The notes beneath the pieces were generated by a model, which saw nothing but the letters and a program-made list of their open reading frames with translations, had not been told where the DNA came from and made no database searches. This document shows, piece by piece, positions 10,336 through 17,281 of a stretch of 64,000 nucleotides of DNA. This stretch comes from Olsenella_K absiana (GTDB lineage Bacteria; Actinomycetota; Coriobacteriia; Coriobacteriales; Atopobiaceae): the NCBI RefSeq assembly GCF_036408855.1, contig NZ_JAZGJQ010000002.1, forward strand, positions 248,001-312,000, given 5' to 3'. Position 1 is the first letter of the stretch, and the number at the start of each line of letters is the position of its first letter. Position numbers and translations under genes: made by a program.

Positions 10336-11883
10336 CTACGCATCCCGGCCCGGCCGGCCCGTCTCCGCCCGGCGCGCGAGCCCGTCCTCGAGCGTGAGCT
10401 CGAGCAGGACCCTGGTCGCGGCGTCGCAGCGGGCGCGCTCGTCGGCGCGCACGCCCGCTACCCAGAGCACGGGGCCCGTCGGGTCTGCCCTGACCACGGG
10501 CACCAAGGGCTTGTCGGCCGCCGGCACCTTGGCGTCGCAGAGGAGGTCCGAGAGCTTCTTGCTCTGTCCGTGCATGCCGAGGGGGCACATCACGTCCCCG
10601 ACCTCAGGGCCGTCCACCCAGAGGCGCCCGCCGAGGGAGGGGTCCACGCCGGCCTTGACGGCGTCGAGCACCACGCTCGCGCCCGCCCACTCGGCGCCGT
10701 GCGCGCGGGCGAGGGCGACGGGGTCGGCGCCGGCGGGCACGTGGCCGAGCCGGGCAGAGAGGGTCCGGCCGTCCGCGAGCGTGACGGCGCCGGGGACCTC
10801 GAGCCAGCCCGAGAAGGGCTCGCCCTCGCCGCCTCGGGCGCGCACGAAGAGCATCCCGTGCTCCACGCGCACGTCCACCCCCATCGGCACCGAGCACGAG
10901 CCGTAGCCGGCGGCCACGACCCTGAGCGCGGCCTCCACGTGGCGCGCCTCCAGCCGGGCCGCCGGGCAGACGGCGAGGACGGCCTGGCGGACCACCCTGC
11001 GCGCGATCGCCACCTCGGCGGCGGCGAGCTTGCGGGCGTCGAGCGCGAGGAGGACGTCGGTGCGCCTCACCGTGAGGTCGCGCAGGGTGCGCGCCGAGAC
11101 GCTCGTGAGGTAGGAGTCCTCGTCGGAGAGGATGTCGCAGGTCGTGCTCAGAGAGCCGACCACGCGCGGGTTCCTTCGCTCGACCACGGGCATGACCTCG
11201 TGGCGCACGAAGGCGCGCAGGTAGCGGGTGTCGGCGTTGGTCTCGTCCTCGCGCCACACGATGCCGCGCATGCGCAGGAGGTCGCAGAGCTCGCGGTGCG
11301 TGCGGTTGAGGAGCGGGCGCACGATCCGGTTGCGGCGGCGAGGGATGCTCGAGAGGCCCGAGGGGCCCGCACCGCGGATCGCGTTCATGAAGAAGGTCTC
11401 GGCGCGGTCGTTGGCCGTGTGGGCCGTGAGGATGCGGGCGGCCGAGCGCGGCGTGCCGAACTCCTCGCTCAGCTGGTTGGCGAGCTCGGCGGCGGCGGAG
11501 TAGCGCGCCTCGCGGCCGGCGTTCTCCACGTTGCCGCCCGCCTGGCCCGCCGCGAGCGCAGCGACGTCCACGCTCCTGATGGTGCACGGTATGCCGAAGG
11601 AGGCAGCCAGCGAGCGCACGAACTCCTCGTCCTCCTCCGCGTCTATGCCGCGGAGCTGGTGGTTCACGTGCAGCACGTGGAGGCGCTCGCGGGCGATCCT
11701 CGCCTCGCCGCGCCCGTCGTCGATGTCGAGCTGCGAGGTCGCCGCGAGGACGAGCAGCGCCGTGGAGTCCGCCCCGCCCGAGACCATGAGCACCACCGGC
11801 GCGCGTCCCGCGTCGTCCGTGCGTGCGCCGGCGCGCTCGAAGCGCGCCGCGCTGTTTGCGTACCGCCTGCCTACGCTGGGCAT
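10336..11883 (-). CDS. tilS: tRNA(Ile)-lysidine synthetase
   Basis: 515 residues. The N-type ATP pyrophosphatase P-loop S-G-G-A-D-S-T-A-L-L lies about 40 residues in, followed by H-V-N-H-Q-L-R-G and T-A-H-T-A-N-D-R-A-E-T, all diagnostic of TilS. The enzyme converts C34 of tRNA-Ile(CAU) to lysidine so that it reads AUA. The C-terminal half carries the TilS substrate-binding and C-terminal domains, so this is the long form. Start at ATG 11883 with GGAGG upstream. First gene of the tilS-hpt-ftsH run, divergent from the metallo-hydrolase gene. Confidence 0.94.
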   Translation of the reverse strand: MPSVGRRYANSAARFERAGARTDDAGRAPVVLMVSGGADSTALLVLAATSQLDIDDGRGEARIARERLHVLHVNHQLRGIDAEEDEEFVRSLAASFGIPCTIRSVDVAALAAGQAGGNVENAGREARYSAAAELANQLSEEFGTPRSAARILTAHTANDRAETFFMNAIRGAGPSGLSSIPRRRNRIVRPLLNRTHRELCDLLRMRGIVWREDETNADTRYLRAFVRHEVMPVVERRNPRVVGSLSTTCDILSDEDSYLTSVSARTLRDLTVRRTDVLLALDARKLAAAEVAIARRVVRQAVLAVCPAARLEARHVEAALRVVAAGYGSCSVPMGVDVRVEHGMLFVRARGGEGEPFSGWLEVPGAVTLADGRTLSARLGHVPAGADPVALARAHGAEWAGASVVLDAVKAGVDPSLGGRLWVDGPEVGDVMCPLGMHGQSKKLSDLLCDAKVPAADKPLVPVVRADPTGPVLWVAGVRADERARCDAATRVLLELTLEDGLARRAETGRPGRDA

Positions 11884-12016
11884 CTGTCCCTCCTCACCCG
11901 GGCGGGCCGCGCCGGCTCCGCGCCGGCGCCCCCGGTCCGGTCCAACCACTCTACACCCCGCGCGCCCGCGCCGCCGCCATCCGCTAAGCTGGTCTGCCGG
12001 AGCGAAGGAGGAGAGA

Positions 12017-12838
12017 ATGGTTCCCAAGATCCACCTCTATGTGCTGGCGTCCGGGTCCAAGGGCAACGCCGCCGTGGTCGAGGGCCCCGAGGGGTCGGTG
12101 CTCGTGGACTGCGGCATCTCGCGCAGGGCCCTCCACGAGCGCGCCCGCGCCTGCGGCTGCGACCTCGGCGACGTGCGCGCGATCCTCGTGACCCACGAGC
12201 ACCAGGACCACACCGACGGCCTCACGGTCGTCTGCAACCACTACGACGGCCCGCTCTTCGCGACGGCCGGCACCACCCTGGGCAGGCGCTTCCTCTCGCA
12301 GGTGCCCTTCACCCTGATCGACCACGACGCGGAGCTCGCGCTGGCCGGGATGCGCGTGCGGTGCTTCCCCACCTCGCACGACGTGGGCGACCCCATCGGC
12401 TTCCGCTTCGAGGTCGAGGGCTCAGACGGCCCCGACGACGCCCTGGGCTGGATGACCGACACCGGCTACGTCACGGACGCCGCGCTCGACGCGCTCTTCG
12501 GCTGCAGGATCCTCGGCATCGAGGCCAACCACGACGAGACCATGCTCGCCGAGGGCCCCTATCCCGCCTTCCTCCGCAAGCGCGTGGGCGGCCCGGACGG
12601 CCACCTCTCCAACGACCAGTGCGCCGCGGCGCTCAAGGCCCTGGTCACGCGCGACACCGAGGTCGTCGTCGGCCTGCACCTCTCGGAGAAGAACAACCGC
12701 CCGAGCGTCGCCGTGCGCACCCTGGCCGAGGCCGTCGGCGCCGAGCCGGTGGACGGCGAGGCGGCGGAGGCGCGGACGCCCGACGGCCGCCTCAGCGTCT
12801 GCGTGGCGTCGCAGGACGAGCCGCTCGCGATCTACTAG
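12017..12838 (+). CDS. walJ: WalJ/YycJ-type metallo-beta-lactamase-fold hydrolase
   Basis: 273 residues. V-L-A-S-G-S-K-G-N-A near the start and the metal-binding T-H-E-H-Q-D-H-T-D-G are the signature of the YycJ/VicX/WalJ group. Later metal ligands appear in T-S-H-D-V and E-A-N-H-D. The group is associated in Firmicutes with the WalRK two-component system and nuclease-like activity; no wal genes are near here. AAGGAGGAGAGA precedes the ATG. A GAGAAGGAC word starts 3 nt after the stop codon. Confidence 0.9.
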   Translation: MVPKIHLYVLASGSKGNAAVVEGPEGSVLVDCGISRRALHERARACGCDLGDVRAILVTHEHQDHTDGLTVVCNHYDGPLFATAGTTLGRRFLSQVPFTLIDHDAELALAGMRVRCFPTSHDVGDPIGFRFEVEGSDGPDDALGWMTDTGYVTDAALDALFGCRILGIEANHDETMLAEGPYPAFLRKRVGGPDGHLSNDQCAAALKALVTRDTEVVVGLHLSEKNNRPSVAVRTLAEAVGAEPVDGEAAEARTPDGRLSVCVASQDEPLAIY

Positions 12839-12871
12839 CGGAGAAGGACCGGCGCCCCGGGCACAGACGGC

Positions 12872-12905
12872 GGGAGGGGCGCCGCCCGAAGGCCGCGCCC
12901 CTCCC
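12872..12905. terminator. Bidirectional hairpin between walJ and hsp20
   Basis: A perfect 11-bp inverted repeat, GGGAGGGGCGC 12872-12882 and GCGCCCCTCCC 12895-12905, lies between two convergent genes. It has no clear T tract. Confidence 0.5.
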
Positions 12906-12942
12906 GAATCCCGCTGCCCGTGGCAGCTCGTCCGAGCCGCCG

Positions 12943-13377
12943 CTACTCGATGGTGACCTTGGTGACGTTGGGCTTCTCGACGATCTTGGGTACCTGGATC
13001 TCGAGCACGCCATTGTCCAGCTTAGCGCTCAGGCCCTCGCTCGCCGCGTCCTTGAGGTAGACGCCGCGCGTGGCCTGCCACTCGCTGGTCTCCTTATGCA
13101 GGTAGTTCTTGCTCTTCTCCTCGTCGGACTCCTTCCTGTCCACCGAGATGGAGAGCCTGCCCTCGTTGAGCTCGACGTCAATCTGGTCGCGCGTGACGCC
13201 GGGGAGGTGGGCGGAGACGACGTACTTGTCGCCCGCGTCCTCGACGTCCATCTTGAAGGAGGCGTCACCATCGACGCTCACCAGCGGGGCGAAGAAGTCG
13301 TCGTCGAAGAAGCTGCCGAACGGCCAAGCCCTGCGGAGAGCCCTGTCGTAGCGATCATACGGAATCATGCTTGCCAT
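12943..13377 (-). CDS. hsp20: Small heat shock protein (Hsp20/alpha-crystallin family)
   Basis: 144 residues. It is an ATP-independent holdase that binds unfolded proteins. The alpha-crystallin domain runs from about residue 38, with A-H-L-P-G-V near the middle and G-V-L-E-I-Q-V-P-K near the C-terminus (the conserved G-x-L motif). The N-terminal arm is short and rich in Phe, Asp and Arg. GAGGAG precedes the ATG. Upstream is the same 25-bp inverted repeat found before clpB and dnaK, so it is probably an HspR-regulated gene. Confidence 0.94.
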   Translation of the reverse strand: MASMIPYDRYDRALRRAWPFGSFFDDDFFAPLVSVDGDASFKMDVEDAGDKYVVSAHLPGVTRDQIDVELNEGRLSISVDRKESDEEKSKNYLHKETSEWQATRGVYLKDAASEGLSAKLDNGVLEIQVPKIVEKPNVTKVTIE

Positions 13378-13510
13378 AACGAATCACTCCTCATGGTCTT
13401 CTGGGTGCCTCGCTCTTGCCCGTGCACCCCGCGTGTCGACTTGGTATATGCCCCGCAGAGGCCGCTTTAAACCGACTTTCGAAGGTTTTCTCAGTTCATA
13501 GTTGGCACAT

Positions 13511-13535
13511 AACCTAAGTCTTTTACGCTTAGGTT
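13511..13535. promoter_or_regulatory. Predicted HspR operator upstream of hsp20
   Basis: AACCTAA 13511-13517 and TTAGGTT 13529-13535 form a perfect 7-bp inverted repeat with an 11-bp spacer. The spacer starts GTCTT, as in the dnaK site. Geometry and sequence match the sites before clpB and dnaK. Confidence 0.7.
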
Positions 13536-13672
13536 TGGAAGCTCCAAGCTCCCGGCAAGCTCTCTGGGCAACTCGTGGTGAACTGTGTCAATTGATGCCA
13601 CCCCCTGTCCGCCCGAGTGCCATTCGGTATCATGGTCTAGCAATCGGGGCGTCGGTTTTCGGAGGCACCTGC

Positions 13673-14278
13673 ATGGGTGAGAGCGGCAGCATACGCAGGA
13701 GTGTTTCGAGCAGGGAGGGCACGCCCTCGCCGAGCGCCGCCGCTGAGCCCACCACGGCCGAGCGGACCCCCCGGAAGGGCGCGGAGCGCAGCCAGGAGCG
13801 CGTGGCGACCCGTGAGCGCCGGCTCGACTCCACGGGCGTGGGCAAGCCCATCCCCCGCAGCGAGGCCAAGGGTCTCGAGCGCGAGAAGCCCCTGCTGAGG
13901 CCCACGAGGAGCACCGGCTCGCGCCGGAACGCCCCCTACATCAGGCAGCCCAAGCCGCGCAAGACGGCCGAGGCGATCGACGACCTCGGCGAGGACGAGT
14001 CCTACTCCGCAGGCTTCGCGCACGACTCCAACATCGCCGTCGGCGGCAGCCTGCCGCTCTCCGGCCAGCCCTACCGCCGCTCCCGCGCGGACATGGGCAA
14101 GCTTCAGCGCGACCTGCACTACGGCCAGTACCTGGAGATTCCCAAGGGTCGCCGGCAGATATTCGCGTCGCGCGAGCGCGAGCGCCAGATCCGCTCCCGC
14201 ATCGCAGCCGTCGTCGTCATCGTCGTGCTGCTCCTCGCCACCCTGCTGATCCTGCGCCTGGGAGGCGCGCTCGGCTGA
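13673..14278 (+). CDS. Unknown tail-anchored membrane protein
   Basis: 201 residues, not recognised. The first about 170 residues are rich in Arg, Ser, Glu and Pro and look disordered. A single C-terminal helix (about 177-197: I-A-A-V-V-V-I-V-V-L-L-L-A-T-L-L-I-L) follows the basic stretch R-E-R-E-R-Q-I-R-S-R, so the topology is probably cytoplasmic bulk with a C-terminal anchor. GGAGG lies 8 nt before ATG 13673. It is isolated between hsp20 and a toxin-antitoxin pair. A role at the division site or envelope is possible but only a guess. Confidence 0.75.
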   Translation: MGESGSIRRSVSSREGTPSPSAAAEPTTAERTPRKGAERSQERVATRERRLDSTGVGKPIPRSEAKGLEREKPLLRPTRSTGSRRNAPYIRQPKPRKTAEAIDDLGEDESYSAGFAHDSNIAVGGSLPLSGQPYRRSRADMGKLQRDLHYGQYLEIPKGRRQIFASRERERQIRSRIAAVVVIVVLLLATLLILRLGGALG

Positions 14279-14319
14279 TGGGCGACGCGCCTCGTGCTTG
14301 GCTACCGGCGAGAATCTGC

Positions 14320-14718
14320 TTATAGGTACCTCGCGCAAAACTCGGCGGCAGTCACGATTTCCACGCCATCGTACTTGCCTATCGTAAGCAAGTCTTTGTC
14401 GCCACTCACGATATGGATGGCATGGGCATCTATCGCACAGCAAAGGAACTTGTCGTCATCTGGGTCACGACAAATCTCGATGTGCGTATGAGGCCTGACG
14501 AAGGAGAGCGCCGCCTCGAACGGGACGAGTACGTCCCTTCGAAGGCATCCGTTCTTACGCGAAATCATCTCGTCGACGACCTCTTGATATTCCTCTACGA
14601 TCTCAGGCGTGGCGAAGGCAGCTATTCTTCTGTCCGTGACCGCCTCGAGTATCTCGCGAGGCTTTCCGCCAAAGAATGTTCCAGAGATGACGACGTTGGT
14701 GTCGATGACGACTCTCAT
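14320..14718 (-). CDS. PIN-domain toxin (putative ribonuclease)
   Basis: 132 residues of the COG1569-type PIN family. The acidic metal-binding residues are visible: D in V-I-D-T-N-V-V-I-S-G, E in E-I-V-E-E-Y, and D in D-P-D-D-D-K-F-L and S-G-D-K-D-L-L. Such toxins cleave RNA and are neutralised by an upstream partner. Its ATG overlaps the stop of the AbrB-type antitoxin gene (ATGA overlap), so the two are translationally coupled. Base composition is visibly lower in GC than neighbours, which suggests acquisition by transfer. Confidence 0.85.
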   Translation of the reverse strand: MRVVIDTNVVISGTFFGGKPREILEAVTDRRIAAFATPEIVEEYQEVVDEMISRKNGCLRRDVLVPFEAALSFVRPHTHIEICRDPDDDKFLCCAIDAHAIHIVSGDKDLLTIGKYDGVEIVTAAEFCARYL

Positions 14719-14981
14719 GCGTGCTTCCTCGCGCGCACCGTCGCAATGGCATCAGCCACGTCGGACTCTTGATAACCAACGGCCTTGGCCCAGGCCTGGG
14801 CTTCGTCAAGGTGCGACTTGAAGTCTTCCTCTCTTGGCATTTCGATTTTTTTGAGCATGATTACATCGCCCGAGGTATAGACGGCAAGGTGATCACCGCT
14901 CTTGATCGAGAGTCTCTTGCGCAGGTTCGCAGGAAGTACGACCTGTCCCTTGGACGAGACGGCGAGGATATCTGAGCTCAT
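14715..14981 (-). CDS. AbrB/MazE-type antitoxin
   Basis: 88 residues. The N-terminal swapped-hairpin DNA-binding domain is clear: V-S-S-K-G-Q-V-V-L-P-A-N-L-R-K-R-L, then G-D-H-L-A-V-Y and V-I-M-L-K-K. The C-terminal half is helical and probably blocks the PIN toxin. ATG 14981 is chosen because GGAGG is 5 nt upstream; an in-frame TTG four codons earlier is part of that ribosome site. It is first in a two-gene operon with an adjacent palindromic operator. Confidence 0.88.
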   Translation of the reverse strand: MSSDILAVSSKGQVVLPANLRKRLSIKSGDHLAVYTSGDVIMLKKIEMPREEDFKSHLDEAQAWAKAVGYQESDVADAIATVRARKHA

Positions 14982-14994
14982 CACAGCCTCCAAT

Positions 14995-15017
14995 GTAAGA
15001 ATTTCTTACTCATAGTA
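14995..15017 (-). promoter_or_regulatory. Toxin-antitoxin promoter with palindromic operator
   Basis: GTAAGAATTTCTTAC at 14995-15009 is a perfect 7-bp palindrome with a one-base centre. A TACTAT -10-like box follows at 15012-15017 read on the minus strand. The palindrome would overlap the transcription start, as expected for autorepression by the AbrB antitoxin. Confidence 0.6.
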
Positions 15018-15142
15018 CACCCTCACCCCAGTAGTTCCAGCACTTTTCATCCTCTTGCACAGGCGAGTCGCCCGATGGCCGCGCTTGGCGATTCGGGCAG
15101 AAGTTCGAGACATGCCGAAGACATCGCCGAAGCGTCGGCACC

Positions 15143-15355
15143 TTAGTCCCAGGGATCGCGCTCGAAGAGCGGCTCGGGACGTGCGGGTCGGTCGGAGTAG
15201 GGGTCGTACCCGTCGTCGTCCTCGTTCTCCGCCCTAATGAAGCTCGCGTAGGGAGAAGGACGGCCCGCCCCCGCGCCCACGGCGTTGGCTCCAGCCCGGC
15301 TCACGCCCGTCTCGCTCGCAGCCCGTGGTCCTTCTCGCCTGTCGTCCTCTCGCAT
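15143..15355 (-). CDS. Small acidic hypothetical protein
   Basis: 70 residues, unknown. GGAG precedes the ATG and it lies 22 bp after the PASTA-protein stop on the same strand, so it is probably co-transcribed. The N-terminal half is rich in Arg, Ala and Gly. The C-terminal half is acidic and aromatic (D-D-D-G-Y-D-P-Y-S-D ... F-E-R-D-P-W-D). The gene contains one exact GGCGAGAAGGAC word on the minus strand (15328-15339) and one GAGAAGGAC on the plus strand (15253-15261). Confidence 0.55.
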   Translation of the reverse strand: MREDDRREGPRAASETGVSRAGANAVGAGAGRPSPYASFIRAENEDDDGYDPYSDRPARPEPLFERDPWD

Positions 15356-15377
15356 CCCGCTTCTCCTTCCGACGGCG

Positions 15378-17003
15378 CTACTTGGTCCCGCCGTCCGTCC
15401 CGGACCCGGCCGCACCCTCCTTGCCGGTCTTGGCGGCAGCCGCGACCTCCTCGGACGGCGCCTCGTATATCTCCGTCCAGGCGACGAGGTCGGCGACCTT
15501 GCCGCTCGTCTTGGAGACGTCCGCGGAGGAGTAGGTCGCCTTGGGCGCGCAGCCGACGATGGCCTGGGTGGTGCCGTTGGCGTCCTTGTAGACGAGGACC
15601 GTCCAGCCGTAGCCGGCCTCCTCGCCGTACTCGCAGTAGAACGACAGCGGGGAGGGCGTCGTGTTGGCGGGGAGGCTGATGGAGTGGGCGTCGCAGTGCC
15701 CCGTCGCCCCCTTGAGGCCGCAGAGGGCCTCCGTCTCCGACGCCGTCTGCGCGTTCGCGTCGCCCTGGGGCACCTTGGCGGTGGGCAGCGTCACGCGCAC
15801 GCCCTCGACCTTCGCGCCCGTGGCGAGGTGGTCGGCCACGCTCGCCGGCTCCTGGCCGGCTGGCGCCCCCCAGGGGACGGGCTGGAGCGCGACCGTGCCA
15901 CCGCCGTCCGCCGCGAAGCTCTCCTGCAGCCTGCCCGCGTCGTCGATGGCGCCCGTCCGGATGGCGTAGCCCGCCTTCTGCAGGTAGCTGAGGATGGCCG
16001 TGGGGGTCGCGTCGAAGTAGGCGCGCACGTCCCAGGGGTCGCTCGGCTGGGGGCTCACGACGGTCACGCCCACCACGCCGTCCAGGCCGGCGCGCTCGCC
16101 CGCCGCCGGGTCGGTGGACTGCACGTCGCCCACGGGCTGCGAGCCCGTCGCGACGTAGGTGACCTCGGCCGTGAGGCCCGCGTCCTTGAGCATGGAGAGG
16201 GCCTCCCGCTCCGTGCGACCGACGAGGCTCGGCACCTTGGGCGGCGTCGCCACCGTGAGGGTGACCTGGTCGGTCGAGAGGAAGAGGGCGCCCGCGGCGG
16301 GCTCGACCGCGAGCACCGTGCCCTCGGCCTCGCCGGAGCGCTCGTAGACGAGCTGCACGTTGCTGGCGCCGGCCTGCGCGAGGGCCGCCTGCGCCGCGTC
16401 CTTGTCCGTGCCCACGACGTCGGGAATCACGCGGTCCGCGCCCACGGTGACGGTGACCGTCGAGCCCTCGGGGACGCGCCTGCCCGGCCCCGGCTCGACG
16501 GAGAGGACGCGTCCCGCACCCTCGTCGGTGGGCTGGGTCCTGACCTGGACGACGAAGCCCTTCTGGAAGATCCTCTGCGTCGCTGCCTCCTGCGCAAGCC
16601 CCACGACCGCGGGCACGGTCTTGCCGCCCCAGTACTCGAGGTAGTAGCTCACGCCCGCCCCGATCGCGACCGCCGCGACGAGCGCGAGCACGAGGCCCAC
16701 CAGGACGAGGTGGCGGTGGTGGGAGCTCGGCTCCTTGGGCCGGCGGTGGACGGCGTGCGCGCCGATGCGGTTCTCGCCCAGGCGCGCGACCCTGAACTCC
16801 GGCCCGTCGAAGGTCGTCGTGGTCGTGGAGTCGTCGCCGCCGTCGTAGTCGCTCGGGAGGGCGACGGGGACCTCCTCGGGACCCACCTCGGGGACCTCAG
16901 GGACCTGGGGGACCTCCGAGGCCTCGGGAGCCCTCGAGCCGGCCGGCGCGACCGTCTCCGCCGCTTCCCGGTCCTTCTCGTCGCCTGCGCCAGCGTCGCC
17001 CAT
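15378..17003 (-). CDS. Membrane-anchored PASTA-domain protein without a kinase domain
   Basis: 541 residues. A disordered Pro/Glu-rich N-terminus (about 95 residues) is followed by one helix (V-L-V-G-L-V-L-A-L-V-A-A-V-A-I-G-A-G-V), then three PASTA modules (starting V-P-A-V-V-G-L, I-P-D-V-V-G-T and V-P-S-L-V-G-R) outside the membrane. A C-terminal domain of about 200 residues is unassigned. PASTA domains usually sense peptidoglycan fragments or lipid II on PknB-type kinases; here no kinase is attached, so it may be a wall-binding partner. GGGAGG precedes ATG 17003. Confidence 0.85.
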   Translation of the reverse strand: MGDAGAGDEKDREAAETVAPAGSRAPEASEVPQVPEVPEVGPEEVPVALPSDYDGGDDSTTTTTFDGPEFRVARLGENRIGAHAVHRRPKEPSSHHRHLVLVGLVLALVAAVAIGAGVSYYLEYWGGKTVPAVVGLAQEAATQRIFQKGFVVQVRTQPTDEGAGRVLSVEPGPGRRVPEGSTVTVTVGADRVIPDVVGTDKDAAQAALAQAGASNVQLVYERSGEAEGTVLAVEPAAGALFLSTDQVTLTVATPPKVPSLVGRTEREALSMLKDAGLTAEVTYVATGSQPVGDVQSTDPAAGERAGLDGVVGVTVVSPQPSDPWDVRAYFDATPTAILSYLQKAGYAIRTGAIDDAGRLQESFAADGGGTVALQPVPWGAPAGQEPASVADHLATGAKVEGVRVTLPTAKVPQGDANAQTASETEALCGLKGATGHCDAHSISLPANTTPSPLSFYCEYGEEAGYGWTVLVYKDANGTTQAIVGCAPKATYSSADVSKTSGKVADLVAWTEIYEAPSEEVAAAAKTGKEGAAGSGTDGGTK

Positions 17004-17172
17004 CAGCACCTCCCGTCCGCATAGTTCCATCTATCTTGGCGCATGTCCCTGCGAATTGCACGTCTCTTGTGCTGAGCAGGACGTGGGGTCGCACCGCGAA
17101 CGCAGCACCGGAGGCGTCGCGGTGGAGGGGGCGGCCGTGGGTGGCGCCCCAGCCGGGGCCCGTGCACAAGAA

Positions 17173-17205
17173 GGGCGGGGGCGGCGATTGCTCGCCGCCC
17201 CCGCC
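17173..17205 (-). terminator. Terminator downstream of clpB
   Basis: GGGCGGGGGCGGCGA pairs with TCGCCGCCCCCGCC around a 4-nt loop. Read on the minus strand, CTTCTTG follows the stem, as expected for termination of clpB. Confidence 0.65.
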
Positions 17206-17281
17206 ACCATGTCGCTCGGGAGCCCTGACCCGTGCCCGGCCGGGGTCGCGTCAGGCTCGTACGAGGCCCGCGCCGGAGCGC

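Noticed and set aside
10321..13470. Open frame of about 1,050 codons on the plus strand across tilS, walJ and hsp20; similar long opposite-strand frames at 17036-20032 and 21934-24639.
   Set aside because: They run antisense to well-recognised genes and have low-complexity translations. In DNA this GC-rich, stops are rare in the shadow frames of real genes.
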